Source: Ustulina deusta (taxonomy: Eukaryota; Ascomycota; Sordariomycetes; Xylariales; Xylariaceae). From it: 64,000 bases of DNA. This document shows positions 1 through 11,690 of the stretch, in pieces. Position 1 is the stretch's first letter, and each line of letters begins with the position of its first letter. The notes beneath the pieces were generated by a model. That model was not told the DNA's origin, did not search any database, and saw nothing but the letters and a program-made list of their open reading frames with translations. The stretch spans positions 372,001 to 436,000 of the forward strand of contig JAJNNX010000003.1 of assembly GCA_023159155.1 (NCBI GenBank), in the 5' to 3' direction. Both the position numbers and the translations under genes were made by a program.

Positions 1-777
1 GCTGCATTCGTGACTGAGACGATTGGCGGCGGGCGCTTTGCAGACCGACCCATCCATCCATCCATCCATCTACAAGTGCCGGCTCCCGCGCTGGTCAATC
101 GATGCTAGCCTCGCCTTGTCTCTTCTGGACCACCTGGCTCTTCTCTCCGCTGCGACCGACCTCGATAAAACCAACCTGGATCGGGCGTCGCCCTTGAGTA
201 AGGTCGTCCGTCTGTTGGTCTCTTTTCGCTCGCTCGCTCGCTCGCCGCAGACTTGGTTGTGCGACCTGAAGAGCCTGTGTGTCGACCAACCAATCCCTCC
301 ACCGAGGCCAATACGCACCGTTCCCTCCCCGGCTCTCGTTGCTGCTGCTGACGGCAGCCCTGCCTTGGTCTCCAACTCTCTTCCACCGATTTCCAGTCGC
401 CCTGCTTTTCGCATCGTACCTTTCCCTCGTACGGTCTGGAGCGCTCAATCGCTAGCAGTAGTATACCAGTACCCCACACAGACGGGGGCATACGACCATT
501 TCATCAATATAACTGACTTAGAGAGGCCTTCAACGACAATGATTAGCCGCATTTCCATCTCCTCGCGGGTTGCGCTGATTCACTTCATTTCTTGATCTCT
601 ATTAGCCCTGGCATATTTGTATCACAGCGTTCAGACATCACAGCCTCCGCTTGGCGACTTGGTTTGACCGATTACACTCTCGCGAGACTGCTGGCGGTGT
701 CTTTTTTTCTCTCCCCCTCCTTACCGCAACGAGCATATTTCCACAGGCTCTGTCTATAACTGCAAGGACTTTTAACA
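1..777. other. upstream region / probable 5' leader of the R3H-SUZ gene
   Basis: This stretch is pyrimidine-rich (many ctct and ctcgctcg runs) and contains a short CCAT microsatellite at 50-70. A reading frame is open for about 190 codons from 23 to 595, but it starts on a non-ATG codon, is low in complexity and has competing open frames on the other strand. It reads as promoter and 5' leader of the gene starting at 778 rather than as a protein gene. Confidence 0.5.
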
Positions 778-3452
778 ATGGCGACTGCGCCGCCCGCGTC
801 GGCTCCTCCTAAGAGATTGTCTTTCGCAAAGGTACGTTCATTTGACAACCTTCGCAAGTTGTGTTTTGCAAGGAATACCGCCTGTAAAATCATTTATTAA
901 ACTTACCACCAGGTCGTTGCATCTCACCCTAGAGAGAGCGTTAACCCCATACCTATACCCCGAGTCGCCGTACCGGCCATGGATCGACGCGCGCAAATCT
1001 CAGTGGCAGCTACAAACCCTGTCATGAACGCCCATTCTACTGCTATAATTGTGCCCATTAACGTGACAGCTCCCACCCAGACTCCGTCAGTCTCCGTCGA
1101 GGGAATCTCGACAACTGCCGTGCGTCGCGAGCAGACCCCAGGTAACAATCGGGTCAAGGATCTAAGTGGCCCACTCACCAATGCCCGTTCGATATCTACA
1201 CCAAGCTTGGTCGTGAATGGCTCGTCGTCTTTGGTAGTAGAACCGCAAGTAAAGAACGAGAATGGAGCCTCTATGTCGGATGATGTCTCACAGCGAGCGG
1301 ATTCTAATTCAGAGATGGGTACTAAGGCGCCTAGCCTCGATGGGAAAAGCATCACCTCCGGGACAACTTTTGCTCTGGATGAAAAAGAGTCTCTTCGCCC
1401 TGACGATAGCGCAAGCGTCAAGGCGGCCGCAGAGGATGACGAAGCCTTTTCGGTCAGGAGTTCTTTGCTTGCGACATCAAGGATGGGTTCTGAAAATGCG
1501 CGCATTCACCGCCTTAGACTTGGTGATATGCCTGAAAAACGACCTATTCCAGTGCTTTCCGAAATCCAGGAGCCAGGGCTGGCTACTCCACAAAGCGGAG
1601 CTTCGAGCCAACAGCCGCCTCCCGAGCAACCGCAGATTTTAGGTGCGGTGACTGCGTCTAGTGATGCTTTCAACTCAATCTATGGGAAGAACCCAGACGA
1701 AAAGTTGTTGGAAGCTATGAAGTCCCCGAAAGACCGACTTTTCTTGTTGAGGTTGGAACAAGACGTTATCAACTTCGTACTGTCATCAAAGTAGGTGATA
1801 TCCCGCGAGATGTTCCGCATAACCTACTGACAAGTAGTCTTAGAGAACCTTACATGGATCTCCCACCGAATAATTCGTTTTGTCGAATGCTGACGCATAA
1901 GCTCGCTGACTATTATCATATGACACATTCTTTCGAAGCAGTTCAGGGTTCTGTTCGTATTTTCAGAACCCCTTTCTGTCGAGTACCTGCGTCATTGGCA
2001 AGTATCATAGAAACGAAGGCAGATGATAACCCAAAGACTCCACCTCCGGTGGTATTGCCGAAGAAAATTATGCGGCGTGGCGAGGACGGCGGGTCCGGCC
2101 AGGTTAGTACCAGCGCATCTAAAGCCACATCAGAAGTCGGCAGCGATGGCAAAGACAAAACAGCTCTCGCCAAGGAAAAGTAAGTGCGGAGACTAGATAG
2201 TCGTAGTTGTGAAATTTGAAGCGCTAACTTGCAATTAGGATGACTAGAGAAGAACGCGAAGAGGCGTACAAGATAGCTAGAGAAAGAATCTTTGGGAATA
2301 GTTCAGACAAACCAGCAGAATCGGGACCAGGTTCGATATCAGACACCTCCGTGCTTAGAAACCCGCTAATCGTTGACAAGATAATGACGAAGCAAATGGA
2401 GTTTCTCGTGCCAGTTCTGTGTCCGCCAAAGACAAGTCTAACCTTGGAAAGAGAGGGAAGACAGGCAAACAACGTCGAGATGACTCGGAAAGCTTCGATT
2501 CGCGTTCTCAATACATAAAATACTTCGCTGCTCCTCAGCCCCAGATGGAATGGTCAACCCAACTACCTCAGTTCATCCCTACGAATATGCCATACAACGG
2601 TCAAGCATCTCAGCCGTACCAATACCAAATCCCTCAACCCTACCAAACCCCGCCACAAGGATATCCTACCATGATACCAAATAATGGGTATCCGCAGTAC
2701 GGCAGTGTGCCAACAGTGAGTGATTCAGCCTCTGCTATCTGAATTAAACGCTGACCATATTGCAGTATCCGCCTCAGCCCCAACCCTTGCCATCCCGATA
2801 CCCTTCGTCTAATGGATCTATGGGAAGCGGTTTTGGTCCTCCTGCCCAACCTGCACCTCAACAGTCTTGGCAGCCCGGCTTCAATCAAACTTCCCCGTCT
2901 GTCTCGTATCAGAATCGCGGATCTCAGTCCCAACCTCAAGGGAACACTGGGCCGATGGGCATACCTTATGCATACGGACAACTCCCAGCCCATGCAAACC
3001 CGCATGATCCTAAGAGTCAGCACCCTATTCCTGGGAGTTATAATCGCCATGCTTTCAACCCAAAAACCCAATCTTTCGTACCGGGAAACGGAATGAGCCC
3101 TGTTCAGCCACCGATGGGCCCTTATAACATAACGGTTCCACCCCATAGCAGTCCACAGGTTGGCTCACCACACCTGGGCTACACCGGGTATAGTTCGCCT
3201 GCCCCACCTCAGCCTTACAACATGGGAGGTCCCGGGTATGGCATGAGCCGTCAGAGCTCGAACAACTCTCTCCCGGCGTATCATGCGCCTCAGCATATTT
3301 CACAGCATCCACCAGCACATCTTCCGCAGATGCCAAATAAACCCGGAATTCCCCCCCAGGGACCATCGGCTGGACTCGGTCAAGCGTTTAGCCACCTCCC
3401 TACTTATGGCAATCCCGCTACACTCCCACAGAAACCGCCGACTAGCATCTAG
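778..3452 (+). CDS. R3H and SUZ domain RNA-binding protein
   Basis: Six exons (778-831, 913-1790, 1844-2179, 2239-2330, 2381-2715, 2766-3452) join in frame to 793 residues. An R3H single-strand nucleic acid-binding domain lies at about residues 290-355, with the defining Arg-x3-His in CRMLTHKLADYY. A SUZ motif follows (EEREEAYKIARERIFG) and continues after intron 4 with DEANGVSRASSVSA and GKRGKTGKQRRDDSESFDSRSQY-type residues. The C-terminal 300 residues are Pro/Gln/Tyr/Gly-rich and probably disordered. The architecture matches the fungal R3H-SUZ family that includes yeast Rbs1, thought to bind RNA in the cytoplasm. Intron 4 (2331-2380) is deduced from a frame change inside the SUZ region; it has a CTAATC branch-like site and restores a conserved sequence. 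Start at 778 is the first ATG and sits in a good context. Exact target RNAs are unknown. Confidence 0.88.
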
Positions 3453-5049
3453 ATGATGCAGGTCTGCATGCGTAGTATACGAGAGCAAAGCATTAGTGGT
3501 GTTTCATATTTCGAGGGGCGATAACCACTTTAAGAATGGATGGATAAAAGGCATGTCATAAAGATTGATGACCACCATGGGCGTACATCGGACAGGGTGG
3601 CTTTACCATTGCACATGCATATCATTGGCGGGAGTTCCGGGCGAGAGGGAGTACTTAATGATTGAGCTCGTTTTCTGTCATTTAAATTGGTCATTATTCT
3701 TGGCACATGTAAACCGGGACCTTATTTCTTCCCGCTTCCGCCTCTCAGGTTTTCTGAACACGTAGGGCTATCACCGCACCGTTGACTTGTTCAGGACGAG
3801 GCGAACGAGACCTATCTACTCTTGGGTATGATGCCAGGGCGGTGCTCACATGACTGGCGAAGACGGTGAGAATGGGTGATAGCTGGCGGGTTGGACTGTT
3901 TTTCTAGACCACTCAGTAGGTGGACAGTGATACCACCTCCGTCACCACAGTATACTATGGCTGCAGCATATGTGCGCCTCAGACAGTATTTGCTAGGGGT
4001 GATGCATAATAATGGAAAAAGTTTCCCTCTTAGACCGCGTCTCTCTATCTCACTGTGTGTGCTTGTCTGTTTGTGCGTGTATGATTGCGTGAGGTGTTTT
4101 CGTGAGCTACATTTGTCTCTGTGTTGGCCCCTAGGCAGACTCATGAATGGAAACATCCTATCGACATACTCCGAGGAACCATTGCCTGCTTATCTGGGCA
4201 GTGTATGTATACCTAGCGAACTGTAATCCAACTTCATCGACTACCCGGATCCCGAGCCCGCCTCCACGATTACCTCAATGCGTACGATCGCAGAGGCTGC
4301 CGCGGAAAAATAACTTGCCCAATTGCCCGAGATATCTATTTGACACAAGTGTAAAATTTTACTTGAGTTAGGTACTGATCAGGCAGATGGGAGTTCACAT
4401 ACGTCTATCCGACTCTACGGTGGTGGAACTGACAAGTCGGTGGTTCTTGGTTACTGTCTGCCAAGTTACCGACATTCTTCTCCCTGACGTGTTACCAGCG
4501 CACTCTGTCCTCCTTGGGTGGCGGTTGGCTAAGGATTTGATAGATTGCAACGACGGCTATCGACATCTAGACAAGTTTGATTGACGAATCATCCTGTTCA
4601 TGCCTCTGAGCTGGCTACATAATGCTCCCAACAACATTATTATTAATTATTATTGTATCCGTGAATTAATACACCGGATGGAAACCTGACCAGGTATCGA
4701 TTAATTTCATGAGGCTTCATTTATTGTTTTATTTTTGTTCGGAAACGTCCTATCTATTACTTTGACCTTCCCAGTCCTGATAGAACGCCTGCACTAGTAA
4801 TGTGTTCCATTTCCAGGGGACTTTAGATGCCTCCCTTGTCAGAACACATGCCAACAATCCTATTGGACTTTCTTCCTGGGCCTGAAACCACCATCTCCCT
4901 CGGATTGATGGTTTGCCTCTCATATGGTAATTCTAAAGCCGGAATAAACGCCCTATCTATAAAGACGGCGCGACTGTGGTCCATATATCTACGATCTCGC
5001 GCGCCCATATCACTATTCGTCAACCTTTCAGTATATTGAGGTTGTGTGT
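3453..5049. other. intergenic region between convergent genes
   Basis: This is the 3' flank of both the R3H-SUZ gene (+) and eIF3f (-). Only short open frames with no recognisable protein features are present. AT-rich stretches near 4620-4740 (tattattaattattattg) are compatible with 3' ends. I see no RNA gene or repeat family here. Confidence 0.5.
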
Positions 5050-6270
5050 TCACTCAGTCGGTTCTCTTGGCTCTCTTGGCTCCCTGGGTTCTCTGGGCTC
5101 ACGCTGTTGTCCGCCGCCCCGGCCACCTCCTCGACCACCTCGCTTGCCACCACGACCGCGCTCACCGCGCTCACCTCTCTCCCCCTTATCGCCATCCTTG
5201 GCATCTTTGTCGTCGTTGGAGAGCACAGCAGTAGCAAGGCGCTGGCTCAAGTCGATCTGGGTACGGATGCTGTTGGCTAAATAACTAACCATGAGAACAT
5301 CCTGGACGTGGTTATTGAAGTCGGCCTCGATTTGGACGGGGTCAACTTTAGGTGCTAATGCCAGTGCACTCATGAGATACTGGCCCAAAGCGTTGTTCGG
5401 CTCCTGTTCCTCATCGATGATGGCGCTCACGAACTCGGAGACGCGATCTAGGAGGTCTATCGTGTTCTCCAGACTGCGTGTCAGAGACTCGACGTCGGAG
5501 CCAACAGGGACGACGCACGTCTCGTTATTCTTGGCACTCGAGATGAAGTCAAGCGCAGATCGTTCGGCATCGTTGTATGCAAGCTTATGGGGCACTTGGA
5601 TGAAGAGACAGCTCTCGGCGGCGCGTTCGGCATTGACGGCGACAGGAGAGGAGATGTAGGCGCGCAGCTGGACATCGGCGCCAGGCTCAGTCGACACGGT
5701 CAGGTGCACGGCGGGGTGGGGGAACGTGCCGGTCTCGGGAGAGGCGAAGAAATTCTGGATCAGGGCGCTGAAGCTGTTCAGCTCGGACGATGTCGTGTAC
5801 CAACCGAGCAGGACCTCGCGGGGGTTGGCCTTGAGGTGGAGGGACAGCATGTTCTTCTGGTACTCGACATCGACCTCGACCTGGTCCTCGTTCTCGGTAT
5901 GGGGGATGGCGAAGGACGAGACCACGGAGACGTCGCTGCCATCCTCGGACCGGCTGCCGATCAAGGCGCCGATGACGCGCGACGACGTGGCTGGTGTGGC
6001 GGGGATGTCACGGCGGACGGCATGGTCGAGGATGGAGAGGATGGCCTAGAGAAGAGAGAGGAACGAGCGCAATCAGCATGCATACATCTTGCCGAGGCAG
6101 ACTGACCGGATGCCAGGTCTAGTGGCCTAGTGCCAGATCGAGGAGGGCCGACGACATACTTGAGGTTGGATATTGACGGTCAGCGGGGCAATGTTGTTCT
6201 GGAAGTTGAATGACGACGGCGCCAGAGGCCGTGCGAGGTGAAGAAACGATCCGGAATCTGCTGTCGCCAT
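5050..6270 (-). CDS. eukaryotic translation initiation factor 3 subunit F (MPN domain)
   Basis: Two exons (6270-6160 and 6045-5050) give 368 residues. eIF3f is a non-catalytic MPN subunit of the eIF3 complex that assembles on the 40S ribosomal subunit in the cytoplasm. The MPN domain starts around residue 38 ([12 protein letters not shown]), with [29 protein letters not shown] and [13 protein letters not shown] in the expected order. The metal-binding His-x-His of active JAMM proteases is missing (YTTSSEL instead), as is usual for eIF3f. The C-terminal helical part ([34 protein letters not shown]) also fits. The last 45 residues are unusual: GER repeats, then an Arg-Gly-rich stretch, then five EPR-type triplets encoded by a 9-base tandem repeat at about 5059-5100. 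It is divergent from UTP25, with 473 bases between the start codons. Confidence 0.93.
5059..5100 (-). repeat. 9-base tandem repeat encoding Glu-Pro-Arg triplets
   Basis: Imperfect copies of ggctctctt / ggctccctg / ggttctctg follow one another within the last codons of the eIF3f gene. Read on the minus strand they encode a Pro-Arg-Glu run just before the stop. A repeat of this kind can change copy number by slippage without breaking the frame. Confidence 0.8.
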
Positions 6271-6743
6271 GGTGGGCGATGGCTGCGTGGTGAAGGACGG
6301 ACGTCGTTTTTTGTCGCGTTGTCGCCTTCCTAGGTCAGAGAGAGATCGCTTGTCACTCCCCAGGCGCCGTGAATTTTCACAATTCTTGTGGGATTGGTGG
6401 GGCTCACAGCGCATTTGCCTGTGTGCCAAAGCGATTTGGGCGTTCTGTGGAGGGGAACCAAACAGACGATAGCACAACCACGCTAAGATAACACCAGGGC
6501 TAGCCTATAATGGCTAGACTGATATGGCTAACTAGGTACCCATCATCCGCAGTGTCTGTGGCTTGATACCATTGTGGCTCAACAGACCTCTCGGTCCTTT
6601 TTTATATATATCTTGGATCTTGTTCAGGAAAGCAGCTAGATTATGCGGTTTTGTTGAGAAGTCAGCTTCTCATACCAACTTCTTATATTTCACTTGCTCA
6701 TATTTTACGTGTCTGACTTGTTGCATAACACCGGTGACTCCAA
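6271..6743. promoter_or_regulatory. shared divergent promoter of eIF3f and UTP25
   Basis: The two genes start back to back, 473 bases apart, so this segment must hold both promoters. It contains a TTTTTTATATATATC stretch at about 6598-6613. Open frames crossing it have no protein character. Shared control of a translation factor and a ribosome-biogenesis factor is plausible but is inference. Confidence 0.5.
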
Positions 6744-9062
6744 ATGCCGCCCAGAGGTAAATTTTCAGGTCGTCGCGGATCTGGAAGAGGTCGAGGCGGA
6801 AAGTCTGGGAGAGGGAGTGCGAAAAGAAGTTTCGCAGGCGCACAGAAATTTCACAATACGAGGCTTGAAGATGTCGAGTGAGTGCCACAAAAATAATTAT
6901 ACATTGAATTCCACTCTTACATTCATGCAGGGAATCTGGCAGTGAAATATCTGATGAAGCCCCAGCATCAGATGTTGAATATGACACCGAGGCCTCAATA
7001 TCAGACGTTGAGGAGACCCCGGCCACAACTCAGCCATATATAGCGCTCATGCAAAGTTTAGCGAAAGACTCGGCTTCTAGCGCACCTCCCACTGCGAAGA
7101 GGAGAAAATTAGATCATCAACCCCGAAAAGAGGAGGTGCCATCCACAGTGGAGGAGGAAAAGGGAGAACTCTCAGATGACGAGGAGCGCGATGTTGACCT
7201 GGTTGAGGAACCAGAGGAAGAACCGGCTGACGAGATCGATCTGGAACACGACGACGACGGCGATGATGATGATGATATATCTGACACCACAGACCCCTTT
7301 GAAACGCACTTCGTCAATCCTGATAGCACCGAATACAACACACGTTTAAGGGCGATTCTGTCCAACGTCTACCAACCTAAACAGCAAGAGAAGAATGGAT
7401 GGCGAACTTTCAGAAGCATCCCTGGCCAGAATCCAGACCAGACAAACCAACCACCTGCAACTCTTCCGGGACCGTCTGGTTTGAAACTCAAGCACAGGCT
7501 CATTGAGACTACAATTAAGCTGCGACCGACCTTTGATAAACTTGAGCAGGTTCTATACCCGATAACATTTGGATATCAAGATCTCTTATTCTGCGGTCGC
7601 AGTACTAGTAATTCCGAGAATCTAAGACGAATGACGTGTCTTCACGCAGTAAACCATGTTTTCAAGTGAGTACTGACGTACAATATCTACACCGAGCGAT
7701 CACCAGCTAACCACACGAAGGACACGAGATCGAGTAATCAAGAATAATGCAAAACTCGCAAGAGAAGGTGAAACCACCGACTTCGAGCCTCGGGATCAAG
7801 GGTTCACCCGACCTAAAGTCCTCATGATACTCCCCACCCGCGAGGCCGCCGTGAAAGTGGTAAATGCGATCTGCGCGATCTGCGAGCCTGACCAGCAAGA
7901 AAACCGCAAGCGCTTCGACGAGTCGTACATGGACCGAGAAGTCAGGTTTTCAGCGGACAAGCCAGCTGACTTCCGGGAACTGTTCGAGGGCAACGACGAC
8001 GACATGTTCCGGATCGGCATCAAGTTCACGCGCAAGACGATCAAATACTTCGCGCAATTCTACAACAGCGACATTCTCCTAGCAAGTCCGCTGGGCCTGC
8101 GCATGGCGATCGGGTCCGAGGAGGACAAGAAGAAGATGGACTACGACTTCCTCAGCTCCATCGAGGTCGTCGTTGTCGACCATGCCGACGCCCTGCTCAA
8201 CCAGAACTGGGAGCACGTGGAATACATCTTCGAGCACCTCAACCGCCAGCCGCGCGAGGCGCACGACTGCGACTTCAGCCGCGTCCGTGAATGGTACCTC
8301 GACAACCGGGCCGAGAACTTCCGCCAAACAATCGTCTTCTCGGCCTTCAACACGCCCGAGCTGTCGGAGCTGCACCGGTGCGGCAAGAACTGGGCGGGCC
8401 GCGTGCGCGTACAGCCCGAGTACGACGGCGTGATCCAGGCGCTGGGGCCCGTCAAAGCGAAGCAGACGTTCTCGCGCTTCGAGGCGTCCTCGATCGCCGA
8501 CGAGCCCGACGCGCGGTTCGCGTACTTCACCAGCGCCATCATCCCCTCCCTCCTCAAGCTCGCGGGCCACAAGAGATCCAGTTCCGGCGCAGATGCCGGC
8601 GGCGGCGGCGGCGGCGGCACGCTGATCTTCGTCCCCTCCTACCTAGACTTCGTGCGCGTGCGCAACTACTTCTCCACGGCCGACGTCGTGGAGACCCTCT
8701 CGTTCGGCGCCATTTCCGAGTACGCGGACGTGCGGGAGGCGTCGCGGGCGCGGTCGCACTTCCTGTCAGGCCGCCACAAGGTCCTGCTGTACACGGAGCG
8801 CGCGCATCACTTCCGGCGCTACGTGATGGCGGGCGTGCGCCGCGTCGTCATGTACGGCCTGCCCGACAACCCCATCTTCTACCACGAGATCGTCGGCGGG
8901 TTCCTCGCCAAGAGCGAGCAGGACATGCATCTCGACCCCGGACGCGGATCCGCCCGCGTCGTCTTCTCCAAGTACGACGTGCTGAAGCTCGAGCGAGTCG
9001 TCGGGTCCAAGAGGGTGGGGAAGATGATTCGCGAGCGCGGCGATACGTTTGATTTCATATAG
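6744..9062 (+). CDS. UTP25: U3 snoRNA-associated protein UTP25 (DEF-type, helicase-like)
   Basis: Three exons (6744-6877, 6931-7665, 7721-9062) give 736 residues, close to the yeast protein. UTP25 belongs to the small-subunit processome, which processes 18S pre-rRNA in the nucleolus. The N-terminus is Arg/Gly-rich ([20 protein letters not shown]), followed by an acidic region with runs of Asp to about residue 100. The rest resembles a degenerate DEAD-box helicase: [10 protein letters not shown] (Ia-like, about 327), [20 protein letters not shown] in place of DEAD (about 442), [28 protein letters not shown] (IV-like), and [18 protein letters not shown]. No Walker A motif is visible, as is known for this family. 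A Gly7 run just before the motif IV-like strand is encoded by a GGC repeat at about 8599-8619. GC content climbs sharply inside exon 3. Confidence 0.93.
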
Positions 9063-9592
9063 GAGTCGCCGGATTTGGCGGATGGGTACAGCATCGAGGG
9101 GCATGAAGAAGGTCCGCCGACGGCGCCGAAACCACGTTGATGTACTCGCAGCAGCAGTTAGTCAAGATACCAACTGAATTCTTTGTGGCCCTATCTCGTA
9201 AATCAACCCCTTGGAAGCCGTCGGGGGGGCATAGAATACAGACATCAACGAGTTTTTCTGGTGGAATAGTAACAACCTTCTATAGGGCTTGTAAGGGTTT
9301 TCTCTTTTTTGTTATGTATGTTCTAGATAGAGGCCAATATTCGGTACCTCTGTCGCAATGATGTACATTGTTGTCGTATAATTAGATCCGGACTCTGAGT
9401 TAGGACCTTTGGGGTATACGAGTAGATACGGCTTGTCCCTCGCACAGCGCCCGATCTTCAATACCTAAGTAATCCGCCCTCTCCACGACGTCCGGCCCAG
9501 AGTCCCATCGCCGTCTGCATTGCGATGACGGCCCTACTAAACACTCTCTCAACCCCTCCTTTCCTCAATTCCCGCCTTCTCCAACTCCTCTT
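9063..9592. other. intergenic region between convergent genes
   Basis: This holds the 3' flanks of UTP25 (+) and the bL17m gene (-). An open frame at 9137-9361 is short and unremarkable. Nothing else recognisable. Confidence 0.5.
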
Positions 9593-10371
9593 CTACGCCT
9601 CGGCGGCATCACGCTTCGCCGCACGCCCCCTCTTCACACCAGCTAAATCCAACTTCCCGATCTTCTTCACCATGTCCTCGAAGGACTTCTCGCCATTGTC
9701 GCGGTACCGCATGACCTTGGTGCGGTTCTTGAGCGTCAGCTCGTTGGACTGTCGGCCGAGGGCCCGGTCCCGGGCCACGGCGGCGGCCGTCATGGCGAAC
9801 CGCATGTCCTTGGGCCCGTCGACGAACTCGAGGATGGCCGAGGCGCCCTGGTCGTACGTCGACTTCGGCTCCGTGCGCAGCACCCGCGTGTAGCCGCCTG
9901 GCCGTGCTTCGTATCGCTTGCGCAGCTCGCCGAAGAGCTTGGGGAGAAGGTCGTGGGGGGTCTGTTAGGGCGAGAGGGGTGGCGTTAGCTTTGCTCTGCT
10001 TCCTGTGTTTCTGCTTGCTCTGCTCTTCTCTGCGATAGAAATAGCAACAGCAATAATAGCGCATGCTGTGCATGTTTCTTTCTTTCTTTCCTTCTTTCGA
10101 CTTCGACTTGGACTTGTCTACCGGCAAGGCAGCGGTTGAATGAAGGTGCACATACGAATAATATGGCGGTGGCGCTCCGCCTGCTCGTCTCGTTATTCCG
10201 CTTCGCCAGGGTGATCAGCTTCTCGGCCAGACGCTGGGCCTCCTTCGCCTTGGGCCAGGTGGTGTGGATGGCCTCGTGCTTGACCAGGGACGTGACGAGG
10301 TTGCGTAGCAGGGCTTGTCGATGCGCCGAGCTGCGACTCAAATGACGGTATTTCACGAGACCTCCCGCCAT
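9593..10371 (-). CDS. MRPL8: mitochondrial large-subunit ribosomal protein bL17m
   Basis: Two exons (10371-10156 and 9961-9593) give 194 residues. The protein is the bacterial-type L17 of the mitochondrial ribosome. The L17 core is clear from the start: [58 protein letters not shown], then after the intron [20 protein letters not shown] and [11 protein letters not shown]. The C-terminal extension ([14 protein letters not shown] onward, ending in a basic [13 protein letters not shown]) is typical of fungal mitochondrial forms. There is no obvious separate presequence; the basic N-terminus may serve for import. The intron (194 bases) is longer than most in the window. The coding sequence is GC-rich. 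Confidence 0.95.
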
Positions 10372-10911
10372 CGTTGCGGGTGCGAGTCCGTCGGAATGCT
10401 CGGGTTGGCCAGGGAGGGGAGAGAAAGGGGACCGGCAGGCAGGCCGCTGCGATTGAGGGTGGATGGAGAGGCCGTCGTTTTAGGGTCTCGATAATTATTA
10501 TTTTCTAGATAGTGACTCCAGCATAGGCACTGGCACTTACCTACCGATCTAGATACTGTCCGGTATGAAGAAAGACAGACCCGCAATTTTTGGGCTTTTA
10601 GTCTTGGCCCTCTGGCCGAGCTTTGGTTGGTTCCAGGTCATTTACTTCCACTAGTCCACTAAACCTGCCGACGTCGCCACCAGACTTTCGTCATTACACG
10701 CCCGCTTCGATTCGAACGGCTCTTCAACCTCGCCGACCCAAACAAACCCGACACCGGCAATTGGCTCTTGACGGTATTGCCAGCAGCTCAATCTGTTGCT
10801 AGAAGGCGAGACAAGTAGCCCCGAAAGTGTTCCCGGTCTCTACGGGTCAATTGGCCCACCTCGGCAACTGCGCCCTTGTGCGCGCATCATATAGCTCAAG
10901 CTCAGCTCGTC
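10372..10911. promoter_or_regulatory. divergent promoter of bL17m and MIC12 genes
   Basis: Two nuclear genes for mitochondrial proteins start back to back with 540 bases between them. The segment contains no credible reading frame. Joint regulation of the pair is a reasonable inference. Confidence 0.5.
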
Positions 10912-11690
10912 ATGGGCTTCACCACCGGCTTCGTATGTCGTTGCTCAACCATCCCTGCACGATATAAAACTGACAAGCATTTCTGCTGTTTCAGACCGGA
11001 GGTGTGACCCTCACTCTCGGTGTCGCTTACCTCACCCTTCTCTCCCACCAGCGCAGTCGCGAGCAGCAAGCCGCCATCCTGCGCCAGCAGACGTATCTCC
11101 TCTCCAGCGTCATCGACCCCTTGCCGCCTGTGCTGCCACCTACGAGGGCTGAGCTGGCCGCCGCCGAGCGCGCACACTTCACCGAGACTGCCAAAGACCG
11201 TTGGAACTCCGAGATAGAGCATGCTGTCCGATGGGCACAGGCGAAAGACTGGACCGAGGTCCGTGAGGGCGTCGAGACCGCCATTGGTCGCCTATGGGCC
11301 CGCGGACTAGGCGAGACACAGGAGGCGGCTGAGAAGCGCGATAGTGTGGCTGCGACTGCAAAGTCAGCTTATGCCGATGCGAAAGCGAAGAGTGTTGAAC
11401 TCGCTGGCGTGGCAGAGAAGAAGGCGGAGGAGAAGACCGACAAAGCGAAGGGCACAGTCTTAGGGATCATAGGGAGAGGCATCGAAAAGGGAAAAGAAGT
11501 TCTCGGCAAGACTAAATCGGCCATTGTTGGGGGAGAGGAGAAAGTCGAACCGACATTATCGCCTGCAGAGAAGGCTTTGCAGCAACGGTACGAGAAACCG
11601 AGCGAGTCGGATCGGACGGCAGAGGAGATCTTAGCTGCAAGATATGCCCCGATAGAACAGAAGGACAATACCGGCCTAAAGGCATTATAG
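10912..11690 (+). CDS. MIC12: MICOS complex subunit MIC12 (AIM5/FMP51)
   Basis: Two exons (10912-10932 and 10995-11690) give 238 residues. The first exon is only 21 bases (MGFTTGF), and the reading frame continues with TGGVTLTLGVAYLTLLSHQRSREQQ. This N-terminal membrane segment (residues about 8-23) followed by a basic-polar stretch is the signature of the fungal MIC12 family, which helps hold cristae junctions in the inner mitochondrial membrane. RWNSEIEHAVRWAQAKDW and the later Ala/Lys/Glu-rich helix also fit. The C-terminal part ends with AEEILAARYAPI. Its divergent neighbour is also mitochondrial. Confidence 0.92.

Noticed and set aside
23..595. 190-codon open frame before the R3H-SUZ gene
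   Set aside because: It begins on a non-ATG codon, is low in complexity, includes a CCAT microsatellite and competes with three open frames on the other strand.
8079..9052. Long open frames on both strands opposite and inside UTP25 exon 3
   Set aside because: They are shadows of a GC-rich coding exon, where stop codons are rare in all frames.
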